The notes below the pieces were generated by a model that ran no database searches, was not told the origin of the DNA, and worked only from the letters and a program-made list of their open reading frames with translations. Both the position numbers and the translations under genes were made by a program. DNA of 64,000 bases from Prosapia bicincta (taxonomy: Eukaryota > Arthropoda > Insecta > Hemiptera > Cercopidae): the NCBI GenBank assembly GCA_036971475.1, contig JBAIZL010000006.1, forward strand, positions 94,285,765 to 94,349,764, written 5' to 3'. The first letter of the stretch is position 1. Each line of letters opens with the position of its first letter. Shown in pieces: positions 34,888 through 45,100 of the stretch.

Positions 34888-34890
34888 ATC

Positions 34891-34942
34891 CCGCAGGGGG
34901 TGCGGACTAGCCGCACCTACGAAGTGTTTGGCGTCCCTGCGG
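34891..34942 (+). promoter_or_regulatory. Nested hairpin at the 5' terminus of the non-LTR element
   Basis: Outer stem CCGCAGGG (34891-34898) with CCCTGCGG (34935-34942), 8 perfect pairs. Inner stem GGTGCGG (34899-34905) with CCGCACC (34911-34917), 7 perfect pairs around loop ACTAG. It lies at nucleotides 4-55 of the element. It is far more GC-rich than the flanks, so the folding is unlikely to be chance. It may act in the 5' UTR of the retrotransposon RNA. Confidence 0.75.
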
Positions 34943-35392
34943 TACCCTAGCCTAATACTACATCACTCACAAAGCATACACACACACATACACACACCAG
35001 CACTATCTATACACATTTTAACACTTACATCTTCTCTTAGGGAATTTTGACTGGTCAGAACCGTTGCGCGTTTGGAGTGCTGAAAAGTCCAGAGCGTGAC
35101 AAACTCTGGTCTGGGACGCTGATGTGAGCTTGCTCTGCCGAAGACGTAAGCGCGGTTTCTGGTCTACCAGCCACTTCGGTCCTTGGTCAGGGAGTGTCCG
35201 CGGTGCATGGGTGTCGGAGCCTGTGCACAGTATTACGAGTTCTCGACTGATGCCCATCCAGTCGAACTAAGGAGAAAAGCTATAGGCCTCAGAGTTCTGA
35301 GGATTGGAAATGATCTTATTGTGGTCCAAGGGTGTACCCGTTCCTATAGTCTCGCCCGTAACGCTTGACACGATGGCTGGCTTAAAAAATTT

Positions 35393-36804
35393 ATGGATTC
35401 AAAAACCCCGTCAAATATGACTAGTTTGAAGAGAACACGCCAGGATTCTCCTGACGATCATAATAACAAGGATTTGAGTAAAACGTTGATGGTGGCAACG
35501 TCACAGACATTGCCATCAGCAAAGTATTTAGTTGTTTCTAGTGCCGAAGAAGGGAAAGATCTTTCCAAAGTTTCTCCTTTCCTGATTAACAAGGCTATTA
35601 CTGCTTGTGCTGGAGGCCCAGTAGCCTCTTTTAAGAAACTTAGAAACGGAACACTGTTAGTAGCGACTTCCACCGACAGACAAACCCGTTCTCTATCAAA
35701 AATGACCTCCTTCTTTGACCAGGTCATGGTATCTGTGGCTCCCCACAGATCCTTGAATTACTCTAAGGGGGTCATCACATGAAGGGATTTAATGTACCTT
35801 CCAATCGATGAAATTAAGTCCGAACTGTCTTCTCAGTTAGTTACGGACGTTATCCCTATAATGAAAATGGACAAAGGAGAAAAAGTAGCAACAGCGTCTT
35901 TTATCGTTACCTTTGGAAAGCCTGAAATACCCGAAAACTTGCATGCAGGTTACCAAAGGATCTCAGTGAGATCATACATGGCTAACCCTAGGCGCTGCTT
36001 TAAGTGTCAGGGTTTTGGGTATATCATCTCTACCTGTTCGAAGCAGAACGTATGCGGTATATGTAGCGTTGAAGGCCATGATGATAAGGAATGTGTTAAC
36101 TCTCCGAAATGTGCCAAATGTGGTGGAGACCACCCAGCGCGATCCTACAACTGTCCTACTTTTAAAGAAGAGAAAGCTATCCTAGGCATCATGGCGAAAG
36201 ACAAACTGTCGTTTCCAGACGTAAAAAAAATGTATAGATCTACTCGGCCAAAGGCAGACAGTAAGACTTATGCCGCTACTCTGACTGCTTCCAAATCGTC
36301 CTGTAACAATTGTGCCGAGCTGTCGAAAAAAATTGAAGTTCTAACTGAACAGGTTTCTCGCCTTTTGTCCTTAGTCACGAATGATCCTACTTTGAATTTA
36401 GTACAACCTGCAGCGACGGATAGTGATTTACCTCTTGTACCAATCCCTTCCACTGGGGGGATTGGAGCACGAAATAAATCATTAAGTGAGCCTTGTGTTT
36501 CTGTGCAAAAAACATTGTCAACGGCTAATAAAGCTACTGTGCAGAAGATGTTGGAAAATACAAACCACGTAGACCAGTGTTACGTCAGACCACATCGCAA
36601 CCGTCGTTACCGGGTATTAGAAAAAATGCTAACAAAGGAGGGAATGTGAAAACCACTTCTCCTAAACCCAAATCTTCCTCAGATTCCATCCCTGAACGGG
36701 TGAATATGGAATCTGAAAAATGTAAGCCTGGGACGTCTAAAAACGGCCCAAACAAGAAAGGAGAGAGCACCAATGGGTGTCAGATCAATCCAGTGCTGAG
36801 TTAA
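35393..36804 (+). pseudogene. Retrotransposon ORF1 (Gag-like nucleic-acid-binding protein), broken
   Basis: ORF1 of the non-LTR element, expected to bind the element RNA in a ribonucleoprotein. The N-terminal 130 residues include NYSKGVI, a block typical of insect ORF1 proteins. Then comes an in-frame TGA at 35780-35782. The frame continues to three zinc knuckles (35995-36154): CFKCQGFGYIISTC, in which the usual His is Tyr; CGICSVEGHDDKEC, intact; and CAKCGGDHPARSYNC. A Ser/Thr/Lys-rich tail follows. Near 36577 the frame shifts, and the C-terminal end is read in another frame to a stop at 36804. The start at 35393 (MDSKTPSN) is the first ATG in the right frame after the upstream stop. ORF2 begins 3 bases later. 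Confidence 0.85.
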
Positions 36805-36807
36805 TAA

Positions 36808-39800
36808 ATGTCTGCAATTAACAAGTCAGTGATACAATGGAACGTCAACGGTGTTAGGAGTCACATAGAAGAACTTAAAGTACTCGTGCGAGATGTGTAT
36901 CCAATGTTTGTATGTCTACAGGAGACACATCTCCACGAATCGCATAATTTCCATTTAAGGGAGTATTCAGTTTTTAGATTGGACTTCGTTACAGAAGATC
37001 GAGCTAGAGGTGGCGTAGCCATCCTAGCCCGTGACTGTATCGATGCTGTTTCTCTAAACTCCTTAATAACTCCTTTACAAGCAGTAGCCGTTCAAACAGC
37101 TGTCCCGTATAAAATCACTGTGTGTTGTGTCTACCTGCCACCACAAGAAAACCTGCATCACAGTGATTTAGTGAATTTGATAAGCCAGTTACCAACTCCG
37201 TTCTTATTGGTGGGGGATTTTAATGCCCAACATTCGTCTTGTTGATCTCCGACTAGAAACTCTCGAGGTGATCTTGTTGAGAGTGTAAGAACGGAACTAG
37301 ACTTATATCTGCTAAATGACGGTTCTCCTACTCATTTAGCAGCATCTACTGGTGGATGGACAGCTGTTGACCTATCGATTTGCAGCCCTCAATTAGCTAC
37401 TAGATGCACATGGTCGGTACTCAATGATTTGTATGGATGCGACCATGTGCCTATTAAGATCGGTTTATGTGACTCCCAACACTGTTATGCTCGAAATTCC
37501 AGTTGGATTTTTGCAAAAAGCCAATTGGGACTCATACTCGAATTACCTTGTATCACTTGACATGGATTATATGACACCCATTGATGAAAATATAGAAAAT
37601 TTTAAGAAAGCAATTTTAAATGCCGCTGAAAAGACCATTCCGAAAACCTCTGCGCATCCACGCCGACCGCCTGTGCCGTGGTGGAACGATGAATGCAGAG
37701 AAATCCTCCGTTTACGACGAAGAGCTCTTAAGAAATTTAGACGACACCCAACAAATGGAAACCTTCAGGAATATAAAATACTGCGTGCGAAAGCAGGAGG
37801 ATATTTAGGCTGAGTAGAAAGAACTCTTGGGAACAGTACACAGCACAATTAGACGAAAAACTTCATCCTCCACAGTGTGGAGGAAACTAAGATCAGTTTG
37901 TGGTACTTCCATTCCGTTTCCAGCCATTGCGCTGAAGCAACCAGATGGAAGATTAATCACAAACAGTGATGACATTGCTAATGTACTTGGAACATCATTT
38001 TCTAACTTTTCTGCTACTACAGCCTATAATAGATTGTTTCAGATGTATAAACTGAAGGAAGAAGCAATATAGTTTTCTGTTGGGTTGTCTGAGGACTCTA
38101 CTTTAAACACCCGTTTCTCTATAGGGGAATTGGAGTCAGCTCTTGCGTCAACGAAGGATTCTGCACAAGGTCCTGATTCCATTGTGTACTCTATGCTAAA
38201 ACATCTACCATCATCGGCGAAACTTGTCCTCCTTCGAGTATACAATCGTTTATTCAAGGAGCGCTCTTTTCCCGAAGCATGGTTAGAATCGACTGTAATT
38301 CCTCTTTTGAAGCCAGGTAAGGACAAAACCAACCCCAGTAGTTACAGGCCTATATCACTTACAAGCGTCTTGTGCAAACTACTAGAGAAGATGGTCAACC
38401 GCCGTCTTGTCTGGTACCTAGAAACCAACAACCTTCTTAGCAACGAACAATGTGGTTTCAGACTAGGACGATCATCAGTTGACCAATTGGTTTTGTTAGA
38501 ATCCGCTATTCAAGAGGCCTTTCTCTTGCGTCAAACACTCGTTGCGGTTTTCTTTGACCTTGAAAAGGCATATGATATGGCATGGAAAAGAGGAATTCTG
38601 AACACTCTGAAATCATGGTGTATACAAGAGAATATCCTAGCATTCATCGCTAACTTTCTTTCTAACAGATCTTTTCGCGTTCGTCTTGGAGGCACAAACT
38701 CAAATAGTTACAGACAGGAGAATGGTGTACCGCAACGCAGCGTGCTGAGCGTCACGCTGTTTGCCGTTGCAATTAATATTATCACCAGTAATATACGATC
38801 TCCGGTACACTGTTCTCTTTTTGTGGATATGTGACTTTTGTATATACGTGCCTGCTCGTAGTATGGCAACTGCGGAAAGATCTTTGCAGTTAGCAATATA
38901 CAGATTAGAGGAATGGTCAAAAACTACAGGTTTCAAATTCTCTGCTTCGAAGACCCAATGTGTAGCATTTAGTCGTCGTAGGCAACACCAGGAGCCGATC
39001 CTTTATCTTGATGGGATTCAGCTTCAAACCACGGATAGTGTTTGATTTTTGGGTCTTTTATTTGATAAAAGACTCTCATGGAGTCCACATGTTCGTGATT
39101 TGAAGGTGATATGCAGCAAGAAATTGGATATGTTAAGAGTCCTTAGTGGTACGAATTGGGGAGCAGACAGAACTAGTATGCTTCGGTTTTATTGCGCAGT
39201 CGTTAGATCGCGCATAGATTATGGTTGTCAAGTCCACTCATCTGCACGACCTACAGTTCTGAAAACTCTTGATACCATCCACCACTCTGGACTTAGGCTG
39301 GCTACTGGTGCATTTAGAACTAGCCCAATCCCTAGTCTTCATTTTGAAGCTGGGGAACCTGCCCTTTCTAGACGACGTCATATGCTACAAATATCTTACG
39401 TTTCTGTTCTTCGAAGCAAACCCAACCACCCGGCATTTTAAATAGTCTTTAATAACATGCTAAATCAAGTGTACAATACACGTCAACGTTCGACCGCTCC
39501 ATTAGGCATAAGAACGTTAAGAATATTGGATGACCTTGAGTTGCAACTTCCCACTATGTTTGAACGACAAATGTGCTATCTACCTCCATGGATAATAAAA
39601 ACGCCGCACTTCGATTTCTCATTGTCCAGTTATATAAAACACGATACTTCTGTTGTGGTCTACCACCAGGAATTTTTATCCATTTATAAATCACACTAAC
39701 ACAGTGAAATTATTTTCACTGATGGATCTAAACTGGACAATGGCGTTGGGTGTGCGTTTTATGCATCTGGATGTACCTACACGTACGGATTGCCCTCAGC

Positions 39801-40380
39801 TTGCAGTGTTTTCACGGCAGAACCTTTTTGCCATCTTAAAAGCATTAACTGATATTCGATCTCGATCCTCCCACTATCTTTTGTGTTCTGATTCCAAAAG
39901 TGCTCTTCAGGCTCTTCAGGATGTTTTCTCCGTCAACTCTTTAGTTGGGGACATTTTGTGTGCTGTACACAGGCTTCAATTGGGGTGTGTGGGGTAATGT
40001 TCTGTTGGGTTCCTGGACACTGAGGAATACTCGGAAACACAAAAGCGAATGAAGCGGCTAAGAATGCAACACTTTTGGTGCCCATTACTCAACGAGTTAT
40101 GACATCTGATTATGTGTGTTTTGCAAAACATTTAAAGCTCCCGGCTTGGAATGACGAGTGGCATACCATGATTGAGAATAAGCTGAGTGAAATTAAAGAT
40201 ACCGTCCGTCCATGGAGATCTCCAATTCGTTCAAAATGTAGGGGGGAAGTGGTGTTTACACGCCTTCGTGTTGGCCACTCTTTTGCAACTCATGGATATT
40301 TGATGGGTTATGAAGATCCACCAATATGCCAATACTGCGGTGGTATCTTCACAATAAAACATATTTTAGTATTGTGTTAG
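36808..40380 (+). pseudogene. Retrotransposon ORF2 (APE endonuclease, RT, RNase H), broken
   Basis: ORF2 would nick the target and copy the RNA in place. Order: APE-type endonuclease (36808-37450: IQWNVNG, LQETHL, RGGVAI, GDFNAQH), linker (PWWNDEC, 37670), RT (38085-39000: PLLKPGKD, YRPISLTS, GFRLGRSSVDQL, FFDLEKAYD near 38555, NGVPQRSVLS), thumb/connection (FLGLLFDKRLSWSPH, DYGCQVHSSAR), RNase H (FTDGSK at 39718, TAE at 39814, SDSKSAL at 39887, FCWVPGH at 40000) and a final CQYCG...HILVLC Cys/His motif (40327-40377). Breaks: TGA at about 37243 after GDFNAQHSSC; frameshift near 37515; frameshift near 37800; stop near 38070; RT motif B has Arg for Gly (PQRS); the catalytic FVDD box near 38823 is disrupted by an indel and a TGA; TGA at 39043; TAA at 39439 and 39697; frameshift near 39825; TGA near 40021. 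It is a relic. Confidence 0.9.
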
Positions 40381-40512
40381 TGTAAGCAATATTCGTGCAC
40401 TTTTTAATTTAAAAGGCAGTTTAAAGGTGGTGTTAAGGGACGATGCCTCAGCCATTGACCGAGTTATCGCTTTCTTGCACCACTTGAAAATATTTTTTTA
40501 AATATAATATTT

Positions 40513-40514
<2 letters not shown>

Positions 40515-40561
<47 letters not shown>
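40515..40561. repeat. (TA)n microsatellite in the 3' UTR of the retrotransposon
   Basis: Pure TA tract between the end of ORF2 and the T-rich 3' UTR. It may have expanded after insertion. Confidence 0.95.
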
Positions 40562-40565
<4 letters not shown>

Positions 40566-40883
40566 TATACATATAATTCTATGTGTTTATTTTATTTATT
40601 TAAATTTAATTTATTTTATGTTCTTGTTATTGTTATTGAGATTTATTTATTGGTAAATTGTTACCTATTATTGTTTTACATATTGTTATCATTTATTTAT
40701 TGTTATATTGTTTTTTGTTGTTATTTTGTTATTTATAGTTTTTTTCTTTTAATTTTTTATTGTGTTAGACTTATTGTTGTTTTGTTGTTATTTATTGTTA
40801 TGTTGTTTTTTCTTTTGTAATTTTTGTTGTATTTAAATTTATTTGTTTTTTTTAAATATTGCGTTCCGTGTTAGATTTTGTTT

Positions 40884-40913
40884 GGCGATGATAACCCCAA
40901 TTGGTTTTTCGCC
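40884..40913 (+). other. 3'-terminal hairpin of the non-LTR element
   Basis: GGCGATGATAACC...GGTTTTTCGCC: GGCGA pairs with TCGCC and AACC with GGTT. A GGCG...CGCC hairpin with a GATGA-like middle at the extreme 3' end recurs in arthropod I-type elements, where it is probably the site bound by the reverse transcriptase. It ends three bases before the flanking direct repeat. Confidence 0.75.
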
Positions 40914-40926
40914 AGGAAATTTTTAA

Positions 40927-41967
40927 TATGCTTTTTCCTTTATCCACTCAAACTCTACATTTCGTTAAACTCGTAATGGATGCCACTTGATGTTAATAGA
41001 GTTTTTTCAACTATGTATTCATTAATTATATTTAAATAATTAATTTTATGTGGGAGAATAATTTTTTAAAAAACGGGCAAGGTATGCAATATAGTTATTT
41101 TGTACAATTTGGCTCAAAGTATGTGATATATGATTTTTTAGCCCTTAACGCTGCTGATTTTATGTTATAGGTTGTGTGGTGAAACAGCTGTTTTAAACGC
41201 AACAGGTATGTTACTTTAGTTATATTAATTTTAATTATTAAATAAATAGAAACTAAAATTTTAAAAATAAATATTGTTGGCTTGATTAGGAATCGTCTTA
41301 AGGTGACCAATATTTATTTTCTTTTAACATTACTTGTTACAAAATGTGTTTAATGTAATACATGTTATGATTTTAATGGATTCGTTTTATTTGATAAAAT
41401 ATAACTTTAAAATATATCCTAAAATTAAACATATGTAAGTTCATTTCACTGATAGATAATTTTAAATAAGTTATTTAATCAAATATTTTTTTATAAATAT
41501 TCCCCAATTGATTAGCATTATTCTGTAAGATTTTGTGACCGTTACAACTCAAGAAATTTGTCTACTGCCCAAATTAGTTTTTTGTTTTCAAGGTCCTAAG
41601 ATAGTCTAGAGCAGTAAATTAAAACGAATGTAGTAGGGCATTATATGCTAGCCACTCAGCATTGTGAGCTGGAAGAATGGGGGATCTGAAGCAGAAATAA
41701 TTCTCTGTATCCCCGGGCAACACTGTTTGCGTTGGAAACTGTAGCTTAGAGTCCTGTATAAACAGCTTCATGCAAGAAAAGTAAAGTAGATTGGTTTGCA
41801 CGAATAAAAATATATTTAATCACTTCTGCAGTCAGGTCTGCGTATCTTAACGTGTCTTTCCCAGACATTTGTTATTTAATAACGTTTACTATCGATATTC
41901 AATTTCATTTGCTGCACCCAATTAAGTAATTTCTTGTAGTTGAATTATAGTTTTCAAAAGGAATAAC

Positions 41968-41970
<3 letters not shown>
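40927..41970. other. AT-rich flank with one inverted dispersed repeat
   Basis: Apart from the repeat copy at 41025-41270 I see no gene. Open frames at 41095-41310 and 41619-41801 (minus) have no recognisable motif. Confidence 0.45.
41025..41270 (-). repeat. Dispersed repeat family, copy E (inverted)
   Basis: The reverse complement shows AAAACAGCTGTTTCACCACA, AACCTATAACATAAAATCAGC, TAACTATATTGCATACCTTG and CCACATAAAATTAA in the same order as copy A at 14205-14640. Identity in these blocks is high despite different flanks, which supports a dispersed element over a local duplication. Confidence 0.75.

Positions 41971-42040
<70 letters not shown>
41971..42040. repeat. (TA)n microsatellite bordering the 88-bp array
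   Basis: A 70-base TA tract about 100 bases before the satellite array begins. Confidence 0.95.
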
Positions 42041-42047
<7 letters not shown>

Positions 42048-42140
42048 TAGTGGATTGTAAGACTTTCGAAATGTGTTTTACTTTTATAAATCATGGTTGT
42101 TTTAATTGTTATTCTATAATTTTGTTCATTTCTAAATGAA

Positions 42141-45100
42141 AGACGAAGTCTTTGGTAGATTATTTAGCAAATTAAGAAATATCCCTACCTGTGTAAAATG
42201 TACCCAAACTTTACAGCTATCTGTGCCAAGACGAAGTCTTTGGTAGATTATTTTGCAAATTAAGAAATATCCCTACCTGTGTAAAATGTACCCAAACTTT
42301 ACAGCTATCTGTGCCAAGACGAAGTCTTTGGTAGATTATTTTGCAAATTAAGAAATATCCCTACCTGTGTAAAATGTACCCAAACTTTACAGCTATCTGT
42401 GAAAAGACGAAGTCTTTGGTAGATTATTTTGCAAATTAAGAAATATTCCTACCTGTGTAAAATGTACCCAAACTTTACAGCTATCTGGCCAAGACGAAGT
42501 CTTTGGTAGATTATTTTGCAAATTAAAAAATATCCCTACCTGTGTAAAATGTACCCAAACTTTACAGCTATCTGTGCCAAGACGAAGTCTTTGGTAGATT
42601 ATTTTGCAAATTAAGAAATACTCCTGCCTGTGTAAAATGTACCCAAACTTTACAGCTATCTGTGCCAAGACGAAGTCTTTGGTAGATTATTTTGCAAATT
42701 AAGAAATACTCCTACCTGTGTAAAATGTACCCAAACTTTACAGCTTTCTGGCCAAGACGAAGTCATTGGTAGATTATTTTGCAAATTAAGAAATATCCCT
42801 ACCTGTGTAAAATGTACCCAAACTTTACAGCTATCTGTGCCAAGACGAAGTCTTTGGTAGATTATTTTGCAAATTAAGAAATATCCCTACCTGTGTAAAA
42901 TGTACCCAAACTTTACAGCTATCTGTGAAAAGACGAAGTCTTTGGTAGATTATTTTGCAAATTAAGAAATATTCCTACCTGTGTAAAATGTACCCAAACT
43001 TTACAGCTATCTGGCCAAGACGAAGTCTTTGGTAGATTATTTTGCAAATTAAAAAATATCCCTACCTGTGTAAAATGTACCCAAACTTTACAGCTATCTG
43101 TGCCAAGACGAAGTCTTTGGTAGATTATTTTGCAAATTAAAAAATATCCCTACCTGTGTAAAATGTACCCAAACTTTACAGCTATCTGTGCCAAGACGAA
43201 GTCTTTGGTAGATTATTTTTCAAATTAAGAAATATCCCTACCTGTGTAAAATGTACCCAAACTTTACAGCTCTCTGTGCCAAGACGAAGTCTTTGGTAGA
43301 TTATTTTGCAAATTAAGAAATATTCCTACCTGTGTAAAATGTACCCAAACTTTACAGCTATCTGGCCAAGACGAAGTCTTTGGTAGATTATTTTGCAAAT
43401 TAAAAAATATCCCTACCTGTGTAAAATGTACCCAAACTTTACAGCTATCTGTGCCAAGACGAAGTCTTTGGTAGATTATTTTGCAAATTAAGAAATACTC
43501 CTGCCTGTGTAAAATGTACCCAAACTTTACAGCTATCTGTGCCAAGACGAAGTCTTTGGTAGATTATTTTGCAAATTAAGAAATACTCCTACCTGTGTAA
43601 AATGTACCCAAACTTTACAGCTTTCTGGCCAAGACGAAGTCATTGGTAGATTATTTTGCAAATTAAGAAATATCCCTACCTGTGTAAAATGTACCCAAAC
43701 TTTACAGCTATCTGTGCCAAGACGAAGTCTTTCGTAGATTATTTTGCAAATTAAGAAATATTCCTACCTGTGTAAAATGTACCCAAACTTTACAGCTATC
43801 TGGCCAAGACGAAGTCTTTGGTAGATTATTTTGCAAATTAAAAAATATCCCTACCTGTGTAAAATGTACCCAAACGTTACAGCTTTCTGGCCAAGACGAA
43901 GTCTTTGGTAGATTATTTTGCAAATTAAGAAATATTCCTACCTGTGTAAAATGCACCCAAACTTTACAGCTATCTGGCCAAGACGAAGTCTTTGGTAGAT
44001 TATTTTGCAAATTAAAAAATATCCCTACCTGTGTAAAATGTACCCAATCGTTACAGCTTTCTGGCCAAGACGAAGTCTTTGGTAGATTATTTTGCAAATT
44101 AAGAAATATCCCTACCTGTGTAAAATGTACCCAAACTTTACAGCTATCTGTGCCAAGACGAAGTCTTTGGTAGATTATTTTGCAAATTAAGAAATATCCC
44201 TACCTGTGTAAAATGTACCCAAACTTTACAGCTATCTGTGCCAAGACGAAGACTTTGGTAGATTATTTTGCAAATTAAGAAATATTCCTACCTGTGTAAA
44301 ATGTACCCAAACTTTACAGCTATCTGGCCAAGACGAAGTCTTTGGTAGATTATTTTGCAAATTAAAAAATATCCCTACCTGTGTAAAATGTACCCAAACT
44401 TTACAGCTATCTGTGCCAAGACGAAGTCTTTGGTAGATTATTTTGCAAATTAAGAAATACTCCTGCCTGTGTAAAATGTACCCAAACTTTACAGCTATCT
44501 GTGCCAAGACGAAGTCTTTGGTAGATTATTTTGCAAATTAAGAAATACTCCTACCTGTGTAAAATGTACCCAAACTTTACAGCTTTCTGGCCAAGACGAA
44601 GTCATTGGTAGATTATTTTGCAAATTAAGAAATATCCCTACCTGTGTAAAATGTACCCAAACTTTACAGCTATCTGTGCCAAGACGAAGTCTTTGGTAGA
44701 TTATTTTGCAAATTAAGAAATATCCCTACCTGTGTAAAATGTACCCAAACTTTACAGCTATCTGTGCCAAGACGAAGTCTTTGGTAGATTAATTTGCAAA
44801 ATAAGAAATATTCCTACCTGTGTAAAATGTACCCAAATTTTACAGCTATCTGGCCAAGACGAAGTCTTTGGTAGATTATTTTGCAAATTAAAAAATATCC
44901 CTACCTGTGTAAAATGTACCCAAACGTTACAGCTTTCTGGCCAAGACGAAGTCTTTGGTAGATTATTTTGCAAATTAAGAAATATTCCTACCTGTGTAAA
45001 ATGTACCCAAACTTTACAGCTATCTGGCCAAGACGAAGTCTTTGGTAGATTATTTTGCAAATTAAAAAATATCCCTACCTGTGTAAAATGTACCCAAACT

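Larger units (their letters stand above)
34888..40916 (+). mobile_element. Near full-length I-clade-like non-LTR retrotransposon (6,029 bp), defective
   Basis: A LINE with ORF1 (Gag-like, zinc knuckles), then ORF2 with APE-type endonuclease, reverse transcriptase, RNase H and a terminal Cys/His motif, all on the plus strand. The RNase H and the overall RT sequence place it in the I-clade group (I/Nimb-like) or a close jockey-superfamily relative. The 5' end starts with a nested hairpin. The 3' UTR is T-rich with an internal (TA)n tract and ends in a hairpin (40884-40913). A 10-bp direct repeat flanks both ends. Both ORFs carry in-frame stops and frameshifts and the RT catalytic box is destroyed, so the copy cannot move by itself. 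Confidence 0.88.

Noticed and set aside
34888..34942. HDV-like self-cleaving ribozyme at the retrotransposon 5' end
   Set aside because: The stems are nested, and I could not find the double-pseudoknot order or the catalytic strand. Kept only as a structured hairpin.
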